64,000 bases of DNA from Winogradskyella immobilis (GCF_021887715.1 NZ_JAIQXX010000004.1:62001-126000), one strand, 5' to 3'. Counted from the stretch's first letter, positions 1-9,270 are shown. Notes: generated from the sequence alone by a model not told the origin. Numbers and translations: made by a program.

Positions 1-1164
1 GTTGGACAAATTGCTTGGATGTTAGTGCCTTGGTTTTGGGTAGTTATTGCAGATCCTACAGTATTTCCTATAAGTGAAGAAGTATTAAGAAGTATTGGCG
101 AAATGGGGCTTACAGGTGATGAATTACAAAAAATAACAACCGAAAAACTACAAGGAACAGGAGTTCGTAAATTATCATTAATAGTAGGTTTAGTCTGTGC
201 CGTCCTTGGTATTTTACCAGCAATATTCTGTAAAGGACTTGATGCTGGAAAAATGGAAAACAGAAAAGAAATAGGTCTTAAAACATTATCGTCTAATTTT
301 AAAGAGTTAGGTCAAGGTATAAAGGAAGTGTTTAAAAACAAGCCTTTTATGAAGTTATGTGGAGCTACATTTTTAGTATTCAATGGATTTCAAATAGTGG
401 CTTCGTTTAGTTTCTTCATAATTGTATTTTATATATACAATGGGGATTATGGCTTAGCAAGTACTTGGCCAGCTTGGTTTGCTTCACTTACGGCAATAAT
501 AACAGCCTTTATGGTTATTCCTATCGTTTCTCGTATTGCTAACAAATGGGGAAAACGAAAAGCTTTTATTATCTCTACAGTGATTTCTATTATTGGTTAC
601 TGTCTTAAATGGTGGGGTTTTGATAATGATTTAAACGCACAATTTAATCAATCAAGTGCTGGTGTAGGATTAAATAATTTTGTAGCATCAATATTCGATA
701 CGATCAATCCTTTTTTAGATAGTATTGGTATGTCATGGTTTAGTATGGATTCCAGTCAAGGCGGTCCATGGTTAATGTTTGTGCCTATTCCGCTTATGGC
801 TTTTGGTTTAGGTGGCTTATTTACTTTAATGATGAGTATGACTGCTGATGTGTGTGATTTAGATGAACTTGAAAATGGAATGCCTCGTAAAGAAGGTACT
901 TTTGGTGCAATATACTGGTGGTTTGTAAAACTAGGTCAAGCTATTGCATTAGTACTTGGAGGAGCAATTTTAAGTTTAGTTGGTTTCGACGAAGGTGCGG
1001 TATCTCAAACAGCAGAAACAATGACAAAGTTGCGAATAGCAGATATTGTTATACCAGCTGTAACAGCAGCTATTGCTGTTTGGATTATGTGGAAATATAA
1101 TTTAAATGAAACCAGATCAAGAGAAATTAAAATAGAATTAGTTAAGCGCCGAGGAGAGTTATAA
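1..1164 (+). CDS. Sugar:cation symporter, GPH/MFS family (5' end cut off)
   Basis: Inner-membrane secondary transporter, probably importing oligosaccharides with Na+ or H+. The reading frame is open from base 1 (VGQIAW before the first Met), so the real start lies outside the window and about 385 residues remain. Several hydrophobic helices are visible, with a charged cytoplasmic loop after 'IANKWGKRKAFI' and a 'MTADVCDLDELENGMPRKEG' segment, the typical late loop of glycoside-pentoside-hexuronide (MFS_2) symporters. It ends about 30 bases before the GH17 gene on the same strand, which suggests co-transcription and import of beta-1,3-glucan oligosaccharides. The substrate is inferred from that neighbour only. 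Confidence 0.85.
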   Translation, partial: VGQIAWMLVPWFWVVIADPTVFPISEEVLRSIGEMGLTGDELQKITTEKLQGTGVRKLSLIVGLVCAVLGILPAIFCKGLDAGKMENRKEIGLKTLSSNFKELGQGIKEVFKNKPFMKLCGATFLVFNGFQIVASFSFFIIVFYIYNGDYGLASTWPAWFASLTAIITAFMVIPIVSRIANKWGKRKAFIISTVISIIGYCLKWWGFDNDLNAQFNQSSAGVGLNNFVASIFDTINPFLDSIGMSWFSMDSSQGGPWLMFVPIPLMAFGLGGLFTLMMSMTADVCDLDELENGMPRKEGTFGAIYWWFVKLGQAIALVLGGAILSLVGFDEGAVSQTAETMTKLRIADIVIPAVTAAIAVWIMWKYNLNETRSREIKIELVKRRGEL

Positions 1165-1193
1165 TAATCAATCATCAAAATATAAGAATAAAA

Positions 1194-2108
1194 ATGTCTT
1201 ACAGAGAAGAGTCGTATTATAAATATAAAGGCTATAGTCAAATAGCAACACAAGGGATAGATTTATCAAGACTATCGCTTGAAGAATTAAGAAACTTATG
1301 GGCTAAAACGATGGCAGATGGTTTTCATGGTATATGCTTTAGTATGTATGAAGATGGCCAAAACCCAGGAGATGATATTAGTTTTGAACAAGTAGAACGT
1401 CGTGTAAAAATCTTAAAACCTCATGTAGAAGCCATTCGTTCTTTTTCGTGTATAGAAGGAAATGAACATGTTCCTGTAGCAGCTAAAAAACATGGATTAA
1501 AAACTTTAGTTGGTGCATGGTTGAGTGACGATAAGGAAGATAATGAAAAAGAAATTGAAGGATTAATTGCGCTTGCAAAAGCAGGGCATGTAGATGTAGC
1601 AGCAGTTGGTAATGAGGTGTTATATAGAAATGATTTATCGTTAGAAGAATTGTTAGGTTACATAAAACGAGTGAAGGAAGCGTTGTCTGGTTTAAATATA
1701 CCAGTGGGTTATGTAGATGCTTATTACGAGTTTTCTCTTCATCCAGAATTGGTTGAAAATACTGATGTTATATTGGCTAATTTATATCCTTTTTGGGAAG
1801 GTTGTCCTATTGAATATGCTCTAGGTCATATGCAAGCCATGTACGGTCAAGTTGTTGATGCGGCTCAAGGAAAACCAATTATAGTTACAGAAACAGGTTG
1901 GCCTAGTGAAGGCGGAAGTTTTGAAGGGTCTGTAGCTAGTGATGTGGCAGCAATGAAATACTTTATTGATGCGGTACGTTGGACTAAAGAAAACGACATT
2001 CCTATATTTTATTTCTCATCTTTTGATGAATCTTGGAAAACAGGTGATGAAGGAGATGTCGGAGCCTATTGGGGACTTTGGGACAAGTATGAGCATCTTA
2101 AGTTTTAG
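1194..2108 (+). CDS. Glycoside hydrolase family 17, cytoplasmic beta-1,3-glucanase/glucosidase
   Basis: Likely hydrolyses beta-1,3-glucan (laminarin) oligosaccharides. The (beta/alpha)8 fold of family 17 is supported by the 'VGNEVLY' motif (general acid Glu141) and 'VTETGWPSEGG' (nucleophile Glu233), with 'ANLYPFWEG' between them. At 304 residues it is a bare catalytic domain. No signal peptide or lipobox is present, so it should act in the cytoplasm on sugars brought in by the symporter 30 bases upstream. The start is the first Met after the symporter stop. A perfect-palindrome terminator follows at 2261. Family assignment is firm; the exact cleavage mode (exo or endo, possible transglycosylation) is not readable. 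Confidence 0.88.
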   Translation: MSYREESYYKYKGYSQIATQGIDLSRLSLEELRNLWAKTMADGFHGICFSMYEDGQNPGDDISFEQVERRVKILKPHVEAIRSFSCIEGNEHVPVAAKKHGLKTLVGAWLSDDKEDNEKEIEGLIALAKAGHVDVAAVGNEVLYRNDLSLEELLGYIKRVKEALSGLNIPVGYVDAYYEFSLHPELVENTDVILANLYPFWEGCPIEYALGHMQAMYGQVVDAAQGKPIIVTETGWPSEGGSFEGSVASDVAAMKYFIDAVRWTKENDIPIFYFSSFDESWKTGDEGDVGAYWGLWDKYEHLKF

Positions 2109-2260
2109 TTAAGCATTCTTAAATTGTTATTTAGTACCTATACAATGGATGATTGTAACCCTTTCTGTAATTAAACTTTTTCACTATCTATTTTGCTTGT
2201 TTTTCATTAATATAGAATCATATTTTACTTAATATTAGATGAGAAGAGCCTAAACTAAAG

Positions 2261-2296
2261 AGCCTAACATTTAAATGTTAGGCTTTATTTTTATTT
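2261..2296 (+). terminator. Rho-independent terminator after the GH17 gene
   Basis: Perfect 24-base palindrome (half AGCCTAACATTT) at 2261-2284 followed by a T-rich run. It closes the symporter-GH17 unit. Confidence 0.75.
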
Positions 2297-2368
2297 GTAG
2301 AAAAGCGTTTATATGACATTTTCTACTCTTATAAGCTATACCATACCCAAATATACTATTACGTAATC

Positions 2369-2401
2369 ACAACCTTAACACAACATTACTACAACATCAA
2401 T
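2369..2401. promoter_or_regulatory. Three 11-bp direct repeats, candidate regulator site
   Basis: ACAACCTTAAC, ACAACATTACT and ACAACATCAAT lie head to tail with ACAAC at 2369, 2380 and 2391, an exact 11-bp period. A small palindrome ATTACGTAAT sits just before them. They lie about 220 bases upstream of the secreted binding-protein gene at 2618. Helical phasing suggests binding of a tandem or dimeric regulator; which one is unknown. Confidence 0.4.
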
Positions 2402-2426
2402 AATTTATCACAGTAAAGAGATGTTG

Positions 2427-2617
2427 ATAGTATCGATGAACTGTTATTAAAAATCGTTCAAATTCCATTTAAAGTACATTTTGTCAAAATCGTAATAAAA
2501 TAACACTTTTTTTATGTTGTATGTTTTTTGTAGTGGCTAATAATGCGAGATTGTTAATGATGTAGATGTATTTTTATAAGATATACAAATTTAAATTAAC
2601 TACTTAAATAAAATTTT
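2427..2617. other. AT-rich leader of the secreted protein gene
   Basis: The 509-base gap 2109-2617 holds the GH17 terminator, the 11-bp repeats and, in this last part, only AT-rich sequence. No open frame, RNA gene or convincing TAnnTTTG promoter could be picked out, although a promoter for the next gene should be here. Confidence 0.5.
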
Positions 2618-3979
2618 ATGAAAAAAATTACTCTTTTAACTTTTTTACTCATCGGGTCATTAGTTTTCTCTCAAGAACTAGTTACTAATGGTGATTTTGA
2701 AACAGGTATGGCTGATCCATGGTTTGGTAATGCAGCTAATGTTGTAGATCAAGGAGGGAACTTCCTTAATCAAGCTAATGTTATGTCAGCTAATCCAGGA
2801 CAACCTTTTCTGGTTAACTTAAGCCAAAATGTAGATTTAACAAATGGTGTAACATATGAAATGTCTTTTGATGCATTTACTGATAGTGCAACAGGTAGCA
2901 GAACTATAGTAGCTGGATTAGGTCAAAATGCAGCACCATTTGCAGCTTTAGTAGAAACTCTAACAATAACTTCTACTTTACAGACATTTACTTTTCAGTT
3001 TACGATAAACTATGGTGATGGTGTTGGTGATAGAGTTATATTTGATATGGCTGAGGAAACTGGCTTTATATTTATAGACAATGTATCTGTTACAGAGGTA
3101 ATGACTACATGTAATAATGGAGTTCAAGATGGAGATGAAACCGGTGTAGATTGTGGAGGATCTGTATGTGAACCATGCATAACTTTACCAGGAGTGCCAG
3201 CTCCTACACCACCAGCAAGAGATGCGGCTAGTGTTTTTTCAATATTTAGTAATGCTTATACAAATCAACCAAATGTAGTCTTCGGCGCATTTAACGTTGG
3301 TACACAAGATATTACTAATATTCAAGTTGATAGTGATGATGTTACTCAAGTGACTTTAATTCAACCAGATCCTCAATTTCTATTAGTTGATTGGGGTACT
3401 ATTGTTGATAATACTAGCATGACTCATTTTCATATGGATTATTGGATTGATACAAACCTTACAACAGGGTTAATAGCTAATCCAGCATGGTCTAACCATG
3501 TAGGTGATGTTGGTGAAACCTCTTCGTTTGGACTGACTAACCCCGTTTCTACATTTGGAGATTGGGTATCTATAGATGTTCCTCTTTCGACTTTTGATTT
3601 TGGAAATAATAGTAATAACCAACAAAGAGATGCATTAAGACAATTTGTACTAACTCTAGCAGGGGCAGATACGGGTAGTAGAACTATCTTTTTAGATAAT
3701 ATATACTTACATAATAATACGACATTAAGTACTAATGAATTTGAGATAGCACAAATTCAAGCTTTCCCTAACCCAACAAAAGGCAGTTGGGAAATTAATA
3801 GTATTAATAGAACAATTGAAAGTATTGAGGTTTTTGACATTTTAGGGAAAAATGTATTATCATTAACCCCTAATGCAACAGAAGTATCAATAGATGCTTC
3901 AGCATTAATAACAGGTATTTATCTAGCTAGAGTAACTTCTCAAGAAGGTACACAAACACTACGATTAGTTAAAAATTAA
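2618..3979 (+). CDS. Secreted two-domain carbohydrate-binding-like protein with T9SS sorting tail
   Basis: Residues 1-18 form a signal peptide (ends LVFSQ). Residues 20-160 resemble a CBM4/9-type beta-sandwich ('LVTNGDFETGMADPWFG' ... 'IDNVSV'). A Cys linker 'CNNGVQDGDETGVDCGG' and a Pro-rich hinge follow. Residues ~200-370 form a second beta-sandwich ending 'TIFLDNIYLHN'. The last ~75 residues ('AFPNPTKGSWEI' ... 'TLRLVKN') are a type A type IX secretion sorting domain, so it should be exported and held on or released from the cell surface. No catalytic domain is visible. With the GH17 gene and symporter upstream, a surface laminarin-binding role is plausible but inferred. Confidence 0.8.
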   Translation: MKKITLLTFLLIGSLVFSQELVTNGDFETGMADPWFGNAANVVDQGGNFLNQANVMSANPGQPFLVNLSQNVDLTNGVTYEMSFDAFTDSATGSRTIVAGLGQNAAPFAALVETLTITSTLQTFTFQFTINYGDGVGDRVIFDMAEETGFIFIDNVSVTEVMTTCNNGVQDGDETGVDCGGSVCEPCITLPGVPAPTPPARDAASVFSIFSNAYTNQPNVVFGAFNVGTQDITNIQVDSDDVTQVTLIQPDPQFLLVDWGTIVDNTSMTHFHMDYWIDTNLTTGLIANPAWSNHVGDVGETSSFGLTNPVSTFGDWVSIDVPLSTFDFGNNSNNQQRDALRQFVLTLAGADTGSRTIFLDNIYLHNNTTLSTNEFEIAQIQAFPNPTKGSWEINSINRTIESIEVFDILGKNVLSLTPNATEVSIDASALITGIYLARVTSQEGTQTLRLVKN

Positions 3980-4000
3980 GATATTTTAATTTTATTAAAT

Positions 4001-4030
4001 AAAAAACCGCATTCTAAAATGCGGTTTTTT
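4001..4030. terminator. Bidirectional terminator between convergent genes
   Basis: Left arm AAAAAACCGCATT, loop CTAA, right arm AATGCGGTTTTTT; U-tracts form on both strands. Serves the secreted protein gene and the convergent small membrane protein gene. Confidence 0.85.
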
Positions 4031-4073
4031 TGTTTAATAATGTTTATAAAAGATTTATAGATTAGTTTAAAAT

Positions 4074-4349
4074 TTAATCCCACTTTTCTTTTATTTTTTC
4101 ATTCATACCTTCAAGCCATTTAAACTGTTGCTTAATTTGTTCGCGACGTTCAGCAATAGCTTTAGATTTGGCTTCAATGTCGTTTAATACCTTCTGTCTA
4201 CGTAAACGTTGTTCTTCTTCTTTTTGAAGTATAACCTTTCTTTCGCTTTTTAGCTTAGACTTTTCTAGGTATCGACTTACAGCAATAACACCGAATATTA
4301 CAAGTAAAAGCCCTATGCTGATTAATACAGTAATAACCCATTCTTTCAT
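4074..4349 (-). CDS. Small single-pass membrane protein with coiled coil
   Basis: 91 residues, not recognised as a named family. Residues 5-27 form one transmembrane helix (VITVLISIGLLLVIFGVIAV); the rest is a highly charged Lys/Glu/Arg helix with heptad character, probably a cytoplasmic coiled coil. It lies 79 bases downstream of waaA on the same strand and could be read through from it. No function can be given. Confidence 0.6.
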   Translation of the reverse strand: MKEWVITVLISIGLLLVIFGVIAVSRYLEKSKLKSERKVILQKEEEQRLRRQKVLNDIEAKSKAIAERREQIKQQFKWLEGMNEKIKEKWD

Positions 4350-4428
4350 AATGTGTTATATTTAAGAGGTTAGTTGTTCTTAAAGATACAAAAAAGTTTA
4401 TAGATCGTCTTTTAAGTATTCAGAATAA

Positions 4429-5673
4429 TTATAGAGGAGCTCTAGATAGGTATTCTATGATAGAAGTAGTTGCTCCTTTATGTAGTGTAATATAATCCGA
4501 ATTTAATTGCCCAGATTTTACTCTAAATGGTTGGTCTTCTATTAATGTATGGATAATATCATTAAATTCCTTTTGATTAGAAATTGAAAATAAACCACCA
4601 TTTTTTTGCATTTTCATGGCTTCTGGAAATTTTTTATGATTATTACCAATAACGATAGGTAAGCTAAATACAGCCGGTTCTAAAATATTGTGCAACCCTG
4701 TTTTTCCAATAGCACCTCCTACATAGGCAATATCGGCATAATGATAAGCTTTACTTAACTGACCTATGGTATCTAAAATAAAAACCTTATAATCTTGCAA
4801 AGTATTGCTAGACATATTTGTATAGCTTACAGTGTCAGATTCAATTTGTGATACTAAAGATTTGGTATATGATGGTTTTATGTTGTGTGGAGCAATAATA
4901 AATTTTATGTCTTTATTTTTACAGCTATTGATTAATGGAATAAAAATAGCATCATCTTCAGGCCAAGAGCTTCCAAAAATGATAGTCGTTTGGTTGTCTT
5001 TAAATGTTTCTATATGTGTAAGCGTATTATCAATGTTTAATTGATGACTAACGCGATCATACCGTGTATCTCCAGATACGGAAACAGAAGAATAACCAAT
5101 ACCTTCAATTAAGATTTTGGAGCTTTCGTCTTGAGTAAAAATATGTTCAAAAGCAAATAAGGCATTTCGCATAAAACCACCATAAGACTTAAAAAAAGAT
5201 TGTTCGGCTCTAAATGTGGCAGAAATTAATAAAGCTCGTAATTGTCGTTGTTGAATCTCTTCTAAAAAATTGGGCCAAATATCATACTTCACAAAAACGA
5301 TAAGATCAGGATGCACTAGATCTAAAAACTGCTTAGCATTGTTTTTTGTATCTAAAGGTAAATAAACAGCAATATCTGCAATAGGAGAATCTTTTCGTAT
5401 TTCATAACCCGAAGGAGAAAAAAAGGATAATACAATTTTATGTGTTGGATACTTTTCTTTTAATTGTTGAAAGACAGGAAGTCCTTGCTCGTACTCGCCT
5501 AAAGAAGCACAATGAAACCAGAATGTTCTATCTTTTTCTGAAATATGAGTTTTAAGTCTTGTAAAAGTTTCAGATCGGCCAACAACTCCAAGTTTTAGCT
5601 TTTTATTAAAAATAGAAGCACCTTTAATAAAGAGATTAGCAATGTGAATACCTGAAGAATATAATGTTTTCAA
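4429..5673 (-). CDS. waaA: 3-deoxy-D-manno-octulosonic acid (Kdo) transferase
   Basis: GT30 glycosyltransferase that adds Kdo from CMP-Kdo to lipid A precursor on the inner face of the inner membrane. Recognisable are 'WFHCASLGEYEQG' (the catalytic Glu region near residue 60), 'KYDIWPNFL', 'TQDESSKILIEGIGY', 'VSGDTRYDRV' and the late donor-binding segment 'YVGGAIGKTGLHNILEPAVF'. The length of 414 residues is normal. The N-terminus is hydrophobic enough for membrane association. It is divergent from the sugar aminotransferase at 5794, whose promoter shares the 120-base gap. Confidence 0.93.
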   Translation of the reverse strand: MKTLYSSGIHIANLFIKGASIFNKKLKLGVVGRSETFTRLKTHISEKDRTFWFHCASLGEYEQGLPVFQQLKEKYPTHKIVLSFFSPSGYEIRKDSPIADIAVYLPLDTKNNAKQFLDLVHPDLIVFVKYDIWPNFLEEIQQRQLRALLISATFRAEQSFFKSYGGFMRNALFAFEHIFTQDESSKILIEGIGYSSVSVSGDTRYDRVSHQLNIDNTLTHIETFKDNQTTIIFGSSWPEDDAIFIPLINSCKNKDIKFIIAPHNIKPSYTKSLVSQIESDTVSYTNMSSNTLQDYKVFILDTIGQLSKAYHYADIAYVGGAIGKTGLHNILEPAVFSLPIVIGNNHKKFPEAMKMQKNGGLFSISNQKEFNDIIHTLIEDQPFRVKSGQLNSDYITLHKGATTSIIEYLSRAPL

Positions 5674-5721
5674 AAACTCAAATTATTTTATGCTAAAATA
5701 CAGTTCTTTCAATGAAATGCA

Positions 5722-5751
5722 TTGAACTCATCTTGACTTTTTGTATTTTCG
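5722..5751 (+). promoter_or_regulatory. Bacteroidota-type promoter for the aminotransferase-galE unit
   Basis: TTG at 5722-5724, 19-base spacer, then TATTTTCG at 5744-5751 (one mismatch to TAnnTTTG), 43 bases before the start codon at 5794. Confidence 0.5.
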
Positions 5752-5793
5752 CCAGAGCTTCAAGCGTATTATTCAACAAACGATTCCTTCAGA

Positions 5794-6954
5794 ATGAGAA
5801 AAATTCAAATGGTAGATCTTCAAGGTCAATATGCCAAAATTAAAGATATAGTAGATCCATCTATAGAAGAGGTAATGAACAGTGCAACTTTTATAAACGG
5901 ACCTAAAGTACATCAGTTTCAGAAAAATTTAGAAAATTACCTTAATGTAAAACATGTTATTCCTTGTGCTAACGGAACGGATGCTTTACAGATAGCAATG
6001 ATGGGTTTAGGTTTAAAACCTGGAGACGAAGTAATAACGGCAGATTTTACGTTTGCGGCTACTGTTGAGGTTATTGCATTGTTACAATTGACACCAGTAT
6101 TAGTAGATGTTGACCCTGTAACTTTTAATATAGATGTAGATGCTATTAAAAAAGCGATTACACCAAAAACAAAAGCGATTGTCCCAGTACATTTATTTGG
6201 ATTAGCAGCAGATATGGATGCGATTATGGATTTGGCTAAAGAACATAATCTATATGTAATAGAAGATAATGCACAAGGTATTGGAGGAGATTATACGCAT
6301 AAAGATGGCTCTAAAACAAAAACAGGAGCGATAGGAGATGTCGCTTCTACTTCATTTTTTCCGTCTAAGAATTTAGGATGTTATGGAGATGGAGGCGCTA
6401 TTTTTACAAATGATGATGATCTTGCACATACGATTAGAGGTATTGTAAACCACGGAATGTATAAACGTTATCATCATGATGTTGTTGGAGTCAATTCTCG
6501 TTTAGATTCAATTCAAGCAGCTGTTTTAGATGCTAAATTACCGCATTTAGATGCATACAATACGGCACGAAGGCATGCTGCTAGAAAATATAATGAAGCT
6601 TTTAAAAACCATCCTAGAATAACAACTCCAACCGGTTTATCGAGTTGCGACGGTATTTGTGATAACTGCAACTGTCATGTATTTCATCAATATACACTTA
6701 ACTTAAATGGAGTAGATAGAGATGCACTAGTGGCGCATTTAAATGAAAACAATATTCCTTGCGGTGTGTATTACCCTATTCCTTTACATAAACAAAAAGC
6801 ATATGTAGATAGCCGCTATAACGAAGCTGATTTTGTAGTGACCAATCAATTAGTAACATCTGTAATTTCATTACCAATGCATACAGAACTTGATGATGAG
6901 CAGATTGATTTTATTACTTCAACAGTTTTAAATTTTATAAACGCTAATTCGTAG
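5794..6954 (+). CDS. DegT/DnrJ/EryC1/StrS-family sugar aminotransferase
   Basis: PLP-dependent transaminase of nucleotide-linked keto-sugars for surface polysaccharide or LPS. Motifs: 'CANGTDALQIAMMGLGLKPG', 'ITADFTFAATVEV', 'VIEDNAQGIG' (Asp158 contacts the PLP ring N) and 'FFPSKNLGCYGDGG' with the Schiff-base Lys192. The 386-residue length is normal. A Cys-rich insert near residues 285-294 (CDGICDNCNC) precedes 'HVFHQYTL', the conserved strand of the C-terminal domain. Its stop is one base from the galE start, so the two are translationally linked. It resembles WbpE-like enzymes, but the substrate cannot be fixed from sequence. Confidence 0.88.
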   Translation: MRKIQMVDLQGQYAKIKDIVDPSIEEVMNSATFINGPKVHQFQKNLENYLNVKHVIPCANGTDALQIAMMGLGLKPGDEVITADFTFAATVEVIALLQLTPVLVDVDPVTFNIDVDAIKKAITPKTKAIVPVHLFGLAADMDAIMDLAKEHNLYVIEDNAQGIGGDYTHKDGSKTKTGAIGDVASTSFFPSKNLGCYGDGGAIFTNDDDLAHTIRGIVNHGMYKRYHHDVVGVNSRLDSIQAAVLDAKLPHLDAYNTARRHAARKYNEAFKNHPRITTPTGLSSCDGICDNCNCHVFHQYTLNLNGVDRDALVAHLNENNIPCGVYYPIPLHKQKAYVDSRYNEADFVVTNQLVTSVISLPMHTELDDEQIDFITSTVLNFINANS

Positions 6955-6955
6955 C

Positions 6956-7972
6956 ATGAAAATTCTAGTTACAGGTGGGCTTGGTTATATCGGTTCTCAT
7001 ACTGTTGTAGAATTACAGAATGAAGGTTATGACGTTGTTATTATAGATAATTTACAAAATTCTTCAATTGAGGTATTAGAAGGTGTTACTAAAATAACAG
7101 GGGTAAAGCCATTGTTTGAAGAGTTAGATTTAAGAGATAAATCTAAAGTTCATACGTTTTTTAAAAAGCATCGAGATATCACTGGTGTTATTCATTTTGC
7201 AGCAAGCAAAGCTGTAGGAGAAAGTGTAGAACAACCATTACATTATTACGAAAATAATATTAATACACTAGTTTATGTGCTTCAAGAATTAAGTAAACTA
7301 GAAGAACAGAACTTTATTTTTAGTTCATCATGCACAGTATACGGACAAGCGGATGAGTTGCCAATTGACGAAAACGCTCCTATAAAATTAGCAGCATCTC
7401 CATATGGCAATACAAAACAAATTGGGGAAGAGATCATTAAAGATGCATGTAAGGTAGATGCTGATTTAAATGCAATCGCATTACGATATTTTAATCCTAT
7501 TGGAGCACACTCATCTGCTTGTATTGGAGAATTACCGCTTGGTGTACCTCAAAATTTAGTGCCTTTTATTACGCAAAGTGCTATTGGCCTTAGAGGAGAA
7601 TTACAAGTTTTTGGTAACGATTATCCAACACCAGATGGTACATGTATAAGAGATTACATTCATGTTGTAGATTTAGCTAAAGCACACGTAGTAGCTTTAC
7701 AACGATTATTGACTAAAAAGAATTTAACCAACTACGAAACTTTTAATCTAGGGACAGGCAAAGGAAGTTCTGTGTTAGAAGTCATTCAATCTTTTGAAAA
7801 GGTATCTAACCAAAAATTAAATTATAAAATTGCAGATCGACGAGCAGGAGATGTAATTTCGGCGTATGCAGATACAACCAAAGCAAATACTATTTTAGGA
7901 TGGAAGACAGAATTAACTTTAGAAGATGCCATGTCTTCTGCCTGGAAATGGGAACAAAACATTAGAAAATAA
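6956..7972 (+). CDS. galE: UDP-glucose 4-epimerase
   Basis: Interconverts UDP-glucose and UDP-galactose (possibly the N-acetyl forms) in the cytoplasm, for glycan synthesis and galactose use. Extended SDR fold: NAD motif 'TGGLGYIGSHT' (residues 6-16), Ser124 and the Tyr150-x3-Lys154 catalytic pair in 'SPYGNTK', then 'RYFNPIGAH' and 'CIRDYIHVVDLA'. 338 residues is the family length. The ATG begins one base after the aminotransferase stop, which points to coupled translation and a joint envelope-sugar role. Confidence 0.95.
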   Translation: MKILVTGGLGYIGSHTVVELQNEGYDVVIIDNLQNSSIEVLEGVTKITGVKPLFEELDLRDKSKVHTFFKKHRDITGVIHFAASKAVGESVEQPLHYYENNINTLVYVLQELSKLEEQNFIFSSSCTVYGQADELPIDENAPIKLAASPYGNTKQIGEEIIKDACKVDADLNAIALRYFNPIGAHSSACIGELPLGVPQNLVPFITQSAIGLRGELQVFGNDYPTPDGTCIRDYIHVVDLAKAHVVALQRLLTKKNLTNYETFNLGTGKGSSVLEVIQSFEKVSNQKLNYKIADRRAGDVISAYADTTKANTILGWKTELTLEDAMSSAWKWEQNIRK

Positions 7973-7992
7973 TATAAATAAATTCAATACAT

Positions 7993-9270
7993 ATGAAGAA
8001 GCTACTTTTACTACTCCTGGTAACCATATCATTTAGTGTAACGGCGCAAGACATCTATTTACATTGTGGTAAATTGATCGACACCAAATCTGGTGAAGTA
8101 CTCACTGAGAAAACCATCATTGTTTCGGGAAATAAGATTGTATCTGTTGAAAATGGATACGTGAATCCTAAAAAATCAGAAGATTCAATCGTAGATTTAA
8201 AAGATAAAACAGTAATGCCAGGGTTAATCGATTTGCATGTGCATATTGAGAGCGAAACTAATCCTAGAAGTTTTGTAGCAAAGTATACAGATAATGAAGC
8301 TGATGTTGCATTTCAATCTACAGTATATGCTAAACGCACCTTAATGGCAGGTTTTACAACAGTGAGAGATTTAGGAGGTTCTGGAGTTAATATTGCATTA
8401 CGAAAAGCCATTGACGCAGGTAAAGTTGATGGGCCACGTATTTTTACGGCTGGTAAAATAATAGCATCTACAGGAGGTCATGGAGATGCTACCAATGGTG
8501 CTAAAACAGGATTGTTAGAAGATCCAGGGCCAGATGAAGGTGTTGTAAATTCGGCAGCAGACGCTCGTAAAGCAGTGCGTCAACGCTATAAAAACGGAGC
8601 AGATGTTATTAAAATTACAGCAACAGGTGGTGTGCTAAGTGTAGCAAAAAATGGGAGTAATTCTCAGTTTACGGTTGATGAGTTAGAAGCAGTAGTAGAA
8701 ACGGCTAAAGATTACGGAATGCTAACGGCAGCACATGCGCATGGAGATGAAGGTATGCAGCGCGCAGTTAAAGCTGGGATTAAAACGATTGAACATGGCA
8801 CATTTATGAGTGAAGTTACTATGGATTTAATGAAGCAAAAACAATCGTATTTGGTGCCAACCATTAGTGCAGGAAAGTATGTTGCGGAAAAAGCAAAGAT
8901 TGATGGGTTTTATCCAGCAATTATAGTTCCTAAAGCCTTAGAAGTAGGTCCACAATTACAAGGTACTTTTACTAAAGCCTATAAACGAGGAGTGCCAATT
9001 GCTTTTGGAACAGATGCAGGTGTATTTCCTCATGGAGAAAACGGAAAAGAATTTCGTTATATGGAAGAAGCAGGAATGCCCGCTATAGAAACCATTCAGT
9101 CTGCAACTATTACTAATGCTAAATTATTAAATAGCGAGAATGAATTAGGAGAAATCGCAGCAGGATTCTTTGCTGATATTGTTGCTACAAACGATGATCC
9201 TACAAAAAAGATTTCTACAATGGAGAATATTGTTTTTGTAATGAAAAACGGGGTGATTTATAAGAAATAA
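7993..9270 (+). CDS. Exported metal-dependent amidohydrolase (imidazolonepropionase-like)
   Basis: Residues 1-19 are a signal peptide (ends SVTAQ), so the enzyme is periplasmic. The amidohydrolase TIM-barrel motifs are in order: 'VMPGLIDLHVHIE' (metal His82 and His84), 'GADVIKITATGG' (bridging Lys), 'AAHAHGDEG', 'TIEHGTFM' and 'FGTDAGVFPHG' (metal Asp). This subgroup includes Xaa-Pro and related dipeptidases, so a peptide or cyclic amide substrate is plausible. It lies 20 bases after galE on the same strand, but a functional link is not evident. It converges with the M28 peptidase gene, leaving only 39 bases between the stops. Confidence 0.85.
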   Translation: MKKLLLLLLVTISFSVTAQDIYLHCGKLIDTKSGEVLTEKTIIVSGNKIVSVENGYVNPKKSEDSIVDLKDKTVMPGLIDLHVHIESETNPRSFVAKYTDNEADVAFQSTVYAKRTLMAGFTTVRDLGGSGVNIALRKAIDAGKVDGPRIFTAGKIIASTGGHGDATNGAKTGLLEDPGPDEGVVNSAADARKAVRQRYKNGADVIKITATGGVLSVAKNGSNSQFTVDELEAVVETAKDYGMLTAAHAHGDEGMQRAVKAGIKTIEHGTFMSEVTMDLMKQKQSYLVPTISAGKYVAEKAKIDGFYPAIIVPKALEVGPQLQGTFTKAYKRGVPIAFGTDAGVFPHGENGKEFRYMEEAGMPAIETIQSATITNAKLLNSENELGEIAAGFFADIVATNDDPTKKISTMENIVFVMKNGVIYKK

